From Lachnospiraceae bacterium UBA7205 (GTDB taxonomy: Bacteria > Bacillota > Clostridia > Lachnospirales > Lachnospiraceae), in contig DKUL01000002.1 in NCBI GenBank assembly GCA_002490665.1, positions 1-46,043 on the forward strand: DNA of 46,043 nucleotides, read 5' to 3'. The translations under genes and the position numbers were made by a program. Within the stretch, counting starts at the first letter, position 1. Each line of letters opens with the position of its first letter. A model generated the notes under the pieces. The model was not told the origin of the DNA. It saw only the letters and a program-made list of their open reading frames with translations, and ran no database searches. Below are positions 32,619 to 39,829 of the stretch, one piece after another.

Positions 32619-34193
32619 TTACTTCTGCACTTTCTCTATGATACAGCTGTGTGGTTTATCCTTATTTCCCTTATTGTAGTTAATTCCGACAAGCAGGATT
32701 TCACCATTGAAATTTTCCAGTGCCTGTGTATACTGCCTTTCCTTAATCTGCTGTATCGCGCTCCGGGCTGTATTGGCATATTTTAGTTCAATTACGAGCG
32801 CGGGTTTATTTGTATGGGGTAATGGGAGGAATACGATGTCGGCAAAGCCTTTTCCTGTTGGTAGCTCCCGAATAAGCTTATAGTCTTTTCTTGCGCTATA
32901 ATATGCAAGCCCGATAGCACAGCTTAACGAATTTTCATCATTATAAGTCAATATGGAGGAAACTTCCGTATGTGCCCGGTCAAGCGCTTCCGCGACGCTT
33001 TCCGCATCGCCGCCCAGCGTGTCATCAAGAAGTTTATCCGATGCCTTTAAAACACGCATCACTTCCGACCAGCCACCAGCGCTTATGGCATTCTCAAACT
33101 CCTCCATAATCTCCTTATTTGGGATAAATGCCCTTTTTTCTTTTGCATCATATGCAAGATATCCCAGATGAATCAGCAGCGTAAGCACATCATCCTTTGA
33201 GCCAAAACTGCGCATATCATTCCTAAAGCTGTGTGTATTGACCTTGACACGCCCGCCGCCCAGCATATGCACGATATCAGACCGGAGACCGTCGAAATCC
33301 ATATCGATATAAATTTTTAACGCATCATAAACTTCCGTGGATGTCCAATAATTGGAAAAATCCTGACAGAGCATCGCCTCCACCACAGACTTCGGATTGT
33401 AAATATGCCAAAACCGTTTAAATACATATCCATCATACCAGCTCCCAGCTTCTAAAAAATCCATGCCAAACTGTTCACACAATCCTTTTACCTCATTCTC
33501 CGTAAATCCGGTGTATTCTTCCAATGCCTTCTGGTCCGTCATTGAATATTCCCAGAACATGTTCAGTGCAGAATGTTCCCCATACTTTTTAACCGGCAGA
33601 ATCCCTGTCATATAGGCAAGTGCCACATAAGGCTGGTCTTTGAGCAGATTGCGCAGGAAATCAAGATACTGCTTCTGTAATTCCTCAGATTCCTGCCGCT
33701 CACGCATCACGCAGTCCCACTCATCAATCAGAAAGACAAACTGTGTTTTTGTCTTGGCATAAATTTTTCTCATTGCGGCTGCAAGCCCTATGCTTCGCCC
33801 CTTTAACAGCTCCCCATACGCCTCATTAAGCTCCTCCATAACCTCCTGTTCCAGATATTCTGTTACCTTTGCGTCTGATGCCTCAATTAAAAACTGCTGC
33901 ATATTCAGGTAAATCACGTTATATTGATTCAGATATTGTTGAAAGGACGCATCCTTTTCAATTTGAAAGCCATGAAATAAATCCCTTGAGTCACAGGCAC
34001 AGCTATAGTATGCCGCAAGCATTTTCAGTGCCATTGATTTCCCGAAACGCCGGGGTCTGCTGACACAGATATTTTGCTGTTCTGTGTTGATACACTTGTT
34101 TGTATATTGAATCAGTCCTGTCTTATCCACATAGATTTCAGAGCGGACAGCCTTCCAAAAACCGTTATTGTCCGGATTCAGATAAATTCCCAT
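32619..34193 (-). CDS. AAA-ATPase-like/PD-(D/E)XK nuclease-like protein (DUF1703 type)
   Basis: A 524-residue protein of the AAA-ATPase-like plus PDDEXK_9 class found in many copies in Bacteroidetes and Clostridia. The N-terminus has GFWKAVRSEIYVDKTGLI, then a P-loop RPRRFGKSM (about 46-54), and a Walker B-like FVFLIDEWDCV. The C-terminal domain has GKGFADIVFLP followed by PALVIELKY: the D and E-x-K residues of a PD-(D/E)XK nuclease. Its biological role is not established; links to mobile elements or defence are often suggested. I start at the ATG at 34193, since GGGAGG lies 9 bases upstream, and not at the open frame from 34253. It is alone, with the hairpin repeat array directly upstream. 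Confidence 0.88.
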   Translation of the reverse strand: MGIYLNPDNNGFWKAVRSEIYVDKTGLIQYTNKCINTEQQNICVSRPRRFGKSMALKMLAAYYSCACDSRDLFHGFQIEKDASFQQYLNQYNVIYLNMQQFLIEASDAKVTEYLEQEVMEELNEAYGELLKGRSIGLAAAMRKIYAKTKTQFVFLIDEWDCVMRERQESEELQKQYLDFLRNLLKDQPYVALAYMTGILPVKKYGEHSALNMFWEYSMTDQKALEEYTGFTENEVKGLCEQFGMDFLEAGSWYDGYVFKRFWHIYNPKSVVEAMLCQDFSNYWTSTEVYDALKIYIDMDFDGLRSDIVHMLGGGRVKVNTHSFRNDMRSFGSKDDVLTLLIHLGYLAYDAKEKRAFIPNKEIMEEFENAISAGGWSEVMRVLKASDKLLDDTLGGDAESVAEALDRAHTEVSSILTYNDENSLSCAIGLAYYSARKDYKLIRELPTGKGFADIVFLPLPHTNKPALVIELKYANTARSAIQQIKERQYTQALENFNGEILLVGINYNKGNKDKPHSCIIEKVQK

Positions 34194-34279
34194 AAAATAT
34201 TTCCTCCCGCGTTTCCTGCTCCCCTTGTCCTTATTATATGGAAAACGGTTCATAATAGCAAGAAAATGATATGTAATTC

Positions 34280-34427
34280 ATTATACCATAATTGCTTCGC
34301 AATTATGGTATAATCATGCCCATTCGGGCAAGTATAATATCTGTCGATATTATACCATAATTGCTTCGCAATTATGGTAAGATCATGCCCATTCGGGCAA
34401 GTATAATATCTGTCGATATTATACCAT
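34280..34427. repeat. Tandem 69-bp hairpin repeat (two copies plus a partial third)
   Basis: Copy 1 is 34282-34350 and copy 2 is 34351-34419, differing at two positions; a third begins at 34420 and breaks off after about 8 bases. Each unit holds three hairpins. The first is ATTATACCATAATTGC/GCAATTATGGTATAAT (34280-34295 with 34299-34314, a perfect 16-bp stem in copy 1, loop TTC). The second is TGCCC/GGGCA (34317-34330). The third is GTATAATATC/GATATTATAC (34332-34355). The first and third compete for the same bases. The 16-bp stem ends in TGGTATAAT on both strands, an extended -10. It lies between two divergent genes. Origin unknown. Confidence 0.85.
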
Positions 34428-34591
34428 GACAGCAGCGAACTGCTACCATGTCTTTTCAGAAAATGATTCCAAAAAACAGGTCAAAAAGATGAAGTATATT
34501 TTACTGTAATTGTGTATGCATTTGTGGTAAGATAACTAGAGCGTGAGGAACATGGTATTATTGATGAGATTTTATGGGGAGGAAAAGGATT
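34428..34591 (+). other. Spacer with a further hairpin and possible promoter of the lipoprotein gene
   Basis: AGCAG/CTGCT (34431-34444, loop CGAA) forms a small stem flanked by CATG on both sides, as if a diverged copy of the repeat. A weak promoter, TTGTGT with 17 bases to TAACTA (34510-34538), could serve the following gene. Nothing else is recognised in this stretch. Confidence 0.4.
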
Positions 34592-35413
34592 ATGCGTGAG
34601 GGCAATAAAAAGAATGGATTTTGTACACTGCCGCGTGTTGTGGTTCTGATGATGCTCGTCATGGGGACGTTAGCCGGTTGTTCTGCAGGCGGAGTTAAAA
34701 CGGAAGAAACGGAAGATATTCCTGATAACGAGTATACGGAACAAAACAAGGCATATGGCGAAATACTATGGGATGTATATTATCTTGGTCAGATTGATGG
34801 AAAAGAATTTGCATTTCCTAATGCAGGTGGGAATACAAATGGGGAGTTTGCCATTTTTGATATAGATGGTGATGGATACGAGGAACTATTACTTTCCTTT
34901 GATGGCGGAGCAATGGCTTCAACTGTGGAATACATATGGGGATATAACAATGGAAGCACACATATTGAATTAAACGAATTCCCATCAATGCGTTATTATG
35001 ATAACGGCGTAATTGAGGCTGACTGGTCCCATAACCAGGGCTTAGCCGGAGATTTCTGGCCATATTCTGTTTATACCTATAATAGCGATACAGATGAATA
35101 CCAAGAATTGGGGGCAGTAGACGCCTGGGATAAAATTAGCAGGGGCGTTGAAGTGAATTCAGCAGGCGAACCGTTTCCAGTCAGCATCGATGCCGATGGG
35201 GATGGAATTGTTTACTATATTCTGCCAGTGGACTGGGACGGACATTATGACATGCCCCCTATAGACGGCAAAGATTTTGAAAACTGGAGAAATGATTACC
35301 TCAATAATGCAGAAGAAATTACGGATATCCCATTCCAGGCATTGAGTGCGGAAAACATATCAAAGCTGGGCGCCCCGGAACCAAATATACAATTTCCGGA
35401 GCCCCAGGGATGA
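34592..35413 (+). CDS. Lipoprotein with a VCBS/FG-GAP-like calcium-binding motif
   Basis: Signal peptide with lipobox LAGC (Cys30) after a hydrophobic VVVLMMLVMGTLAG run, so an extracellular lipoprotein. The motif FDIDGDGYEELLLSFDG has the D-x-D-x-D-G-x-E-E-L pattern of calcium-binding beta-propeller or VCBS-type domains. A second acidic run, SIDADGDGIVYYI, occurs later. The rest is Trp/Tyr-rich strands (MRYYDNGVIEADWSHN). The function is unknown. I start it at the ATG at 34592, where GGGAGG lies 9 bases upstream, rather than the ATG at 34574. It converges with the membrane gene at 35425 with only 11 bases between. The opposite-strand gene at 36280 carries the same acidic motif. Confidence 0.75.
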   Translation: MREGNKKNGFCTLPRVVVLMMLVMGTLAGCSAGGVKTEETEDIPDNEYTEQNKAYGEILWDVYYLGQIDGKEFAFPNAGGNTNGEFAIFDIDGDGYEELLLSFDGGAMASTVEYIWGYNNGSTHIELNEFPSMRYYDNGVIEADWSHNQGLAGDFWPYSVYTYNSDTDEYQELGAVDAWDKISRGVEVNSAGEPFPVSIDADGDGIVYYILPVDWDGHYDMPPIDGKDFENWRNDYLNNAEEITDIPFQALSAENISKLGAPEPNIQFPEPQG

Positions 35414-35424
35414 TGAATGGCGGT

Positions 35425-36258
35425 TTATTTTATATTGGAATACATTCCTTCCATTATCGCTCCTCCAAATATCGTACCGGCATAATTTATCCCATCCACC
35501 TGGATGGATATAATCTCGCAGGTTCCTGCTATATCCATCTGAAATATCATTTTTATAGTTCCTCCGTTATAGGTTGTCCCCGCAAAACAGGCATATGTTA
35601 TTCCCTCTTCCTTGAAGCTGCTCCACTCCCCTTCCACGCAGGATGCCCACAGCGCCTCATCAATCGTGTGGTCACTGCTGTAAGCCGTAAATTGTGCCAG
35701 GCAGACACCCCTTGATTTTAAAATATCTTCCCCTCTTGCCATCTGGAAGAACATATATGCGAAACACAGAAAAAATATGCCGCCTACAATCCAGTTTGCA
35801 AAACTTCCCCACCTCATAATCTGTTTTCTTTTTGCATACGTTTCCCTGTCCTGCCCCGGATTTTCGGAAAAAATATCCCCGATACAAAACTGCAGCTCCC
35901 AGCCCTCCTCTGAAAGAAAATCGGGATTTACCCATGACCGTTTCGTCTGCCGAATAGAAAATCTGCCGGATTCGATTCTGGAAAAATACCGTTCGGATTT
36001 GCACTGAAAAAACATGCCGCCCTGCTCGTCCTCCCCGATTTCCTCGACAAAGGGACAGACCAGGTTTTTCCGCACGATAACCGCCACCTCTTCCGGCGTA
36101 TAGCCTGTCAGCGGGATTCCTTTATTGATGTTTAGCTTCCTTTCCAGAATATTGCTGTATATCCACCACACGACCCTGCACACAATCACAATGAAAAGCA
36201 GCCACATGCACATGGCAAAAAGTGCATCGCTCTGTATCAATTCCTCCATATCTCTCAT
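35425..36258 (-). CDS. Two-pass membrane protein of unknown function
   Basis: No family recognised. The 277-residue protein has a transmembrane helix at about 14-36 (FAMCMWLLFIVIVCRVVWWIY) and a second at about 152-172 (FANWIVGGIFFLCFAYMFF). Between them is a region with VAVIVRKNLVCPFVEEIGEDEQGGMFFQCKSERYFSRIE. The C-terminal 100 residues contain several Cys. GGGGG lies 9 bases before the ATG, and it starts 21 bp after the zinc-ribbon protein gene, so the two are likely co-transcribed. No signal peptide beyond the first helix. Function unknown. Confidence 0.7.
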   Translation of the reverse strand: MRDMEELIQSDALFAMCMWLLFIVIVCRVVWWIYSNILERKLNINKGIPLTGYTPEEVAVIVRKNLVCPFVEEIGEDEQGGMFFQCKSERYFSRIESGRFSIRQTKRSWVNPDFLSEEGWELQFCIGDIFSENPGQDRETYAKRKQIMRWGSFANWIVGGIFFLCFAYMFFQMARGEDILKSRGVCLAQFTAYSSDHTIDEALWASCVEGEWSSFKEEGITYACFAGTTYNGGTIKMIFQMDIAGTCEIISIQVDGINYAGTIFGGAIMEGMYSNIK

Positions 36259-36279
36259 ATCTTCACGCCCCCTTTCCCA

Positions 36280-37773
36280 TTATTCACCGCACATAATGCC
36301 TTCCCCAATTTCCGCCATCGGAATTGGATTGTCATTCTGATAATACTCCTCTGTTTCCTCTGACAATATCGTCTCTGCACACAGCTCATTTCCATGCTTT
36401 GTAACCCACTCCACCTGCTGATACCCCATATGCCCATACACCGAATAAATGCCGTCCCCATTCTCCGCTTCGTACAGGGATACCAGACCGTAAAATTCTC
36501 CGACTTCGACAACGTTTGCATTGTCATCCACCGTATAAACCGTGTTCGTCCAGTCTGCGGCACTGGTGCCCCATGACACAATCAGCTCCTCGGCACCGTC
36601 ATCATCCATGTCATAAATGGCATACGCGCAGTCACTTCCATAAGCGCTTTCATAATCAAAAAGCACGGTACCATATAAATCATCAATGGAAATTGGCTCA
36701 TCCATCATGGGCTGGTCCACTGCCGCAGTCCCTTCTTCCGCATATCCCCACAGGGCTGTCTCGGTGACACAGATATCATCATATTTTGTACCTTTCTGCC
36801 CCTCCAGAATTGTTATCTGCAAATACTGCGTCCGCACAGGCTCATCAAAGACAAAATTGTCCGAATACAGGCTGTATTCTACCTGTCCATACTGCCAGTC
36901 GTTAAAAACTGCCTCAAACTCCTCCCCATCAACACTCACTTTTGCGCGTTTTATCTTTCCGTTGGCGTGATAGACAGACTCATTTTTCATATAGCCATTC
37001 AAAAAAGCGATTTCTGTCAGATAAACAGGGCACGTAAATTCAATATAGACATATTCCCCTTCTCCAGTTCCGTCTACACCCTCACTCCAACAGGTTTCCC
37101 TATTTTCGTCAAGTAGTGTTTCCGCCTTGTAGGTCTTTGTCGAGTCTGTCAATTCTGATGATGCCCAGATACTGCGTATGTATTTGGAATCAAGCTGTAT
37201 AATTTCAGGTTTTTCCTGCGTTTTTGTCATCGTGTTTTCGGCGATGCTTTTCCATGAAGCATCTTCTTCTGAATTTACTTTTTCTGGCATTTCTTTGTCT
37301 GAAATTTCTTTTTCCGACACTTCTTTTTCTGAAATTTCTTTGTCTATCTCCAAGTCGTTGTCTGACTTAACAATCGGCGATCCGTCTTCCTGCTGCACGA
37401 CTTCTTCCTGCATATCTACAAGAAATCCCTTCGCATTTCGTTTTGGAACAATACTGAATAAGAAAAAAATTACAATGACAACGCTAACCGTCAGTACCGT
37501 TATGACGGGAACTGTTTTCTTTTTATCAGGCTTTTTTACTTCCTCTTCGCTGTTTTGCACATTTATATCCTGCGTATTTACCTGTACCCTCGTACCGCAC
37601 TTAGTACAAAATCTGGCATTTTCGCGTAAGGGCGCGCCACACTCCCGGCACAACTGCCCTTCTTCAATCTTTGCCATATCAGCCGGAAACTTGTTTTCCT
37701 TTAAGACAGCACCACAGTCTGGACATTTTCCTGACACATCCGCTGTTTCTTTTCCACAGTTTGAACAAATCAT
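36280..37773 (-). CDS. Membrane protein: double zinc ribbon plus discoidin-like glycan-binding and VCBS-like domain
   Basis: The cytoplasmic N-terminus has two zinc ribbons (C3/C6/C17/C20 and C42/C45/C56/C59). A transmembrane helix follows (about 87-108) and a linker with a five-residue K-E-I-S-E repeat (144-165). The extracellular part (about 192-345) is an NADase-type glycan-binding, discoidin-like domain: SIWASSELTD, LLDENRETCWSEGVDGTGEGE, FLNGYMKNESVYHANGKIKRAKV. The last part has YDMDDDGAEELIVSWG, a D-x-D-x-D-G-x-E-E-L motif like that in the lipoprotein encoded divergently. It is a single-span protein with a reader on each side of the membrane. The role is unknown; surface binding of glycans is inferred from the domain. 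Confidence 0.82.
   Translation of the reverse strand: MICSNCGKETADVSGKCPDCGAVLKENKFPADMAKIEEGQLCRECGAPLRENARFCTKCGTRVQVNTQDINVQNSEEEVKKPDKKKTVPVITVLTVSVVIVIFFLFSIVPKRNAKGFLVDMQEEVVQQEDGSPIVKSDNDLEIDKEISEKEVSEKEISDKEMPEKVNSEEDASWKSIAENTMTKTQEKPEIIQLDSKYIRSIWASSELTDSTKTYKAETLLDENRETCWSEGVDGTGEGEYVYIEFTCPVYLTEIAFLNGYMKNESVYHANGKIKRAKVSVDGEEFEAVFNDWQYGQVEYSLYSDNFVFDEPVRTQYLQITILEGQKGTKYDDICVTETALWGYAEEGTAAVDQPMMDEPISIDDLYGTVLFDYESAYGSDCAYAIYDMDDDGAEELIVSWGTSAADWTNTVYTVDDNANVVEVGEFYGLVSLYEAENGDGIYSVYGHMGYQQVEWVTKHGNELCAETILSEETEEYYQNDNPIPMAEIGEGIMCGE
37279..37344 (-). repeat. Degenerate 15-bp repeat encoding K-E-x-S-E units
   Basis: Four to five units of a 15-base repeat (residues 144-165 of the zinc-ribbon membrane protein), translating as DKEIS, EKEVS, EKEIS, DKEMP. 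It may vary in number between strains and sets the spacer length between membrane and glycan-binding domain. Confidence 0.6.
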
Positions 37774-37790
37774 TCCGCTTCTCCTTCTCC

Positions 37791-38558
37791 CTATATGCTG
37801 TTGCCCGGTTCACCATCAACCGGCAGATATGCCAGATTACAGGTGTCCATAAGACAATCCGCCCATACTGATACCTGTTCCTCGAGGTATGGCACATCTT
37901 CGCCCTGCATCTGCGCAAGCCGCGCAGCAACACGCTCTTTTCTTCCTGTATAGCTGTCCCTTACCATTTTTAACAGCGTATCATACTCGGCAGGAATCAA
38001 AACCATCTCTCTGACCGTAGACCGGACAATATTGTCAAATAGTTTCTGATAGTGTTCCGGTGACATTCCAAGAATGCAGAGCGCATATGCATCGGCATCC
38101 TCCGCGATGCTATAAGACGGCGTAATTATCTGATTTGGAGAAGACCTGTGAAAAAAATGGGTGCTGTGCATTCCATCAATATGTTCCTTTTCCCCTTGCA
38201 AATAGCACACGCCATGTCCCGCCAATCCCTCATCACTTTCCTCCACCAGACAGCGTCTTTCCATGTCCTTTAGAAAATACATCTCCTGACCAATTCCATA
38301 GCACAGCATCTCCTGTGTGGCTATCTCCCCATATTCCTTTGTCCATCTCTGCACATCCGCGACAGAGACGCCGATGATGGCTCTCTCATCCCCTGTGCAG
38401 TCTGCCCGATGGATGGAAAAGATTCCTCCCATGGCGGATGCCTTCCGAACCACGCGGATACTGAACTGCAAATCGTCATAATCAAGACCTGCCTGGACAA
38501 ACATGCACTCATCAAGCAGGTATTCCAATAGCTTTGTTTCTTCTGCCTTTCCCATCAT
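37791..38558 (-). CDS. Protein of unknown function
   Basis: About 256 residues without a signal peptide or membrane segment. I recognise no family. It begins MGKAEETKLLEYLLDECMFVQAGLDYDDLQFSIRV and ends LAYLPVDGEPGNSI; the middle contains GQEMYFLKDMERRC and SIAEDADAYALCILGMSPEHYQKLFD, helical-looking. The true start is probably the ATG at 38558 or the next codon at 38555: both follow GGAGAAAGGGG. The longer open frame from 38690 is unlikely, as it has a very different hydrophobic composition and no site. It lies 17 bp before the zinc-ribbon gene, so they form a small operon. Function unknown. Confidence 0.65.
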   Translation of the reverse strand: MMGKAEETKLLEYLLDECMFVQAGLDYDDLQFSIRVVRKASAMGGIFSIHRADCTGDERAIIGVSVADVQRWTKEYGEIATQEMLCYGIGQEMYFLKDMERRCLVEESDEGLAGHGVCYLQGEKEHIDGMHSTHFFHRSSPNQIITPSYSIAEDADAYALCILGMSPEHYQKLFDNIVRSTVREMVLIPAEYDTLLKMVRDSYTGRKERVAARLAQMQGEDVPYLEEQVSVWADCLMDTCNLAYLPVDGEPGNSI

Positions 38559-38750
38559 TACCCCTTTCTCCAATTTACTGAGTTTGGATTCTCTTTGTTT
38601 TTCCTGTGATACTATTATTATAGCGATTGGGATGGACAGGATTTGTCTATGTGGGAAAATTATTGGTGATAAAATTTGTTGTAGCGGCATATCTCATCTA
38701 CCTCATTCCATCCACTCAGCTACATTATTAGAGCGTTTCGCAAACAGCAT

Positions 38751-39125
38751 CTATGAAACAATGTCCTGTGAGCCTATTTGGACAAGCTTTTCATTCACAA
38801 ATAAAAGCGCAATCCCATGTTCGATATCAAACTTATAATTGCACATAACTGCGACAACATGTTTCTTTTCATCTCTTTTTACAAAAATACTGACAGGAAT
38901 TACATATTTAAAAATATTATCTATCGCCCCTCCGATTTCTGCCCCATTATTTTCCAGGCAGTATTTCTTTATTTCCTGGTCTGAATTTAAGATGTGATCC
39001 GCTTCCCCTTTGAAAAGCGCGAAAGCTTCTTTCTGTGCTGGTAAGATATCTTCATCCTCATAACAATCATACTGAACATTCAACTCAAATGCTCTTCCCC
39101 ATATCAAAAATTTCTCTTTACTCAT
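38751..39125 (-). CDS. Probable immunity protein (DUF6985-like)
   Basis: A small acidic 124-residue soluble protein with the form FLIWGRAFELNVQYDCYEDEDILPAQKEAF, which resembles the DUF6985/DUF2004-type immunity proteins found next to polymorphic toxins (from memory; needs a profile search). The start at 39125 is favoured by GGAGG 8 bases upstream. It overlaps the 3' end of the HNH-toxin gene by 8 bases, the usual toxin-then-immunity arrangement for coupled translation. It should bind and neutralise the toxin inside the producing cell. Next gene downstream is 190 bp away. Confidence 0.6.
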   Translation of the reverse strand: MSKEKFLIWGRAFELNVQYDCYEDEDILPAQKEAFALFKGEADHILNSDQEIKKYCLENNGAEIGGAIDNIFKYVIPVSIFVKRDEKKHVVAVMCNYKFDIEHGIALLFVNEKLVQIGSQDIVS

Positions 39126-39816
39126 CAAATCCGCCTCCTATATCTTCCATATCCCGTCTCCTGCACTCCGCAACCCCGCCAGAATGTTTACATACATTAT
39201 GAATTGCATGTGGAACCAGATTACAGGTTTTCATATTATTATCCTCATGCCATGTATAACCATTTTCGCTTCTCCATACTGCAACATCCCTTGCAGTCCA
39301 GTCACTTTTTCCGTCTCTTTCAATTTCATTCCACTTCTCTGCACATTTTGCATCTGCTTTCTCAAAGTTACCTGTAATCCTTTCACCACTCTCCAGATCA
39401 ATCATAGAATGGCGGTGTGTTGTCATACAATCGATATCCACAGTTTCCTCTGAAACTTTACCAAAGTCCGCAATCCCATTTTTATAAGGAATTCCCCATT
39501 GATCAAAACTTTCCAGCGCATATTCCGCTTCTTTGTTGTATGGAATAAAAAGTGACTCCCCTCGTCCGCCTTCCCAACGTCCATAGTCACAGTTTTCTGC
39601 TGGCGTACATTTTAGTCGCTCTTCGTAACTTGTGTAATATTCTGTTTCCGGATCTTCCAAGAGACAATCAGAGTCCCTAAAATCTGCCGGATTTTCCGGC
39701 AGATCATCGTCTCCCATCAATTTATCAAATTTGCGCATCGCCTCATCCGAAATCTCCCGGTTCCCAGACTCTGTATTTTTAGGCATATCGGTTGTCTCAT
39801 TCATATGAAATCCCAA
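39118..39816 (-). CDS. HNH-endonuclease toxin-domain protein
   Basis: The C-terminal 60 residues hold a nuclease toxin of the HNH/Endo VII superfamily: WTARDVAVWRSENGYTWHE, then N193-N194-M-K-T and LVPHAIHNVCKHSGGVAE, with metal or catalytic candidates H190, H203, H206 and H211. The N-terminal half (EYYTSYEERLKC, GRWEGGRGES, QWGIPYKNGIADFG) looks like the linker region before such toxin domains. No delivery domain (signal peptide, PAAR, LXG, WXG) is present, so it may be a stand-alone or cassette toxin that depends on the neighbouring export machinery. It starts at a TTG (39816) with GGAGG 8 bases upstream, which would keep expression low. It is 13 bp after the HerA-like gene. The target (DNA or RNA) is unknown. 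Confidence 0.7.
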   Translation of the reverse strand: MGFHMNETTDMPKNTESGNREISDEAMRKFDKLMGDDDLPENPADFRDSDCLLEDPETEYYTSYEERLKCTPAENCDYGRWEGGRGESLFIPYNKEAEYALESFDQWGIPYKNGIADFGKVSEETVDIDCMTTHRHSMIDLESGERITGNFEKADAKCAEKWNEIERDGKSDWTARDVAVWRSENGYTWHEDNNMKTCNLVPHAIHNVCKHSGGVAECRRRDMEDIGGGFDE

Positions 39817-39829
39817 AGCAAATTCCTCC

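Noticed and set aside
34280..34450. CRISPR array
   Set aside because: Only two full tandem copies with no spacers of constant length; the repeats themselves are palindromic and abut each other.
38559..38750. Promoter TATAAT at 38617-38622 for the unknown gene
   Set aside because: A perfect -10 is present on the minus strand but no -35-like hexamer lies at 16-18 bases; not enough to list.
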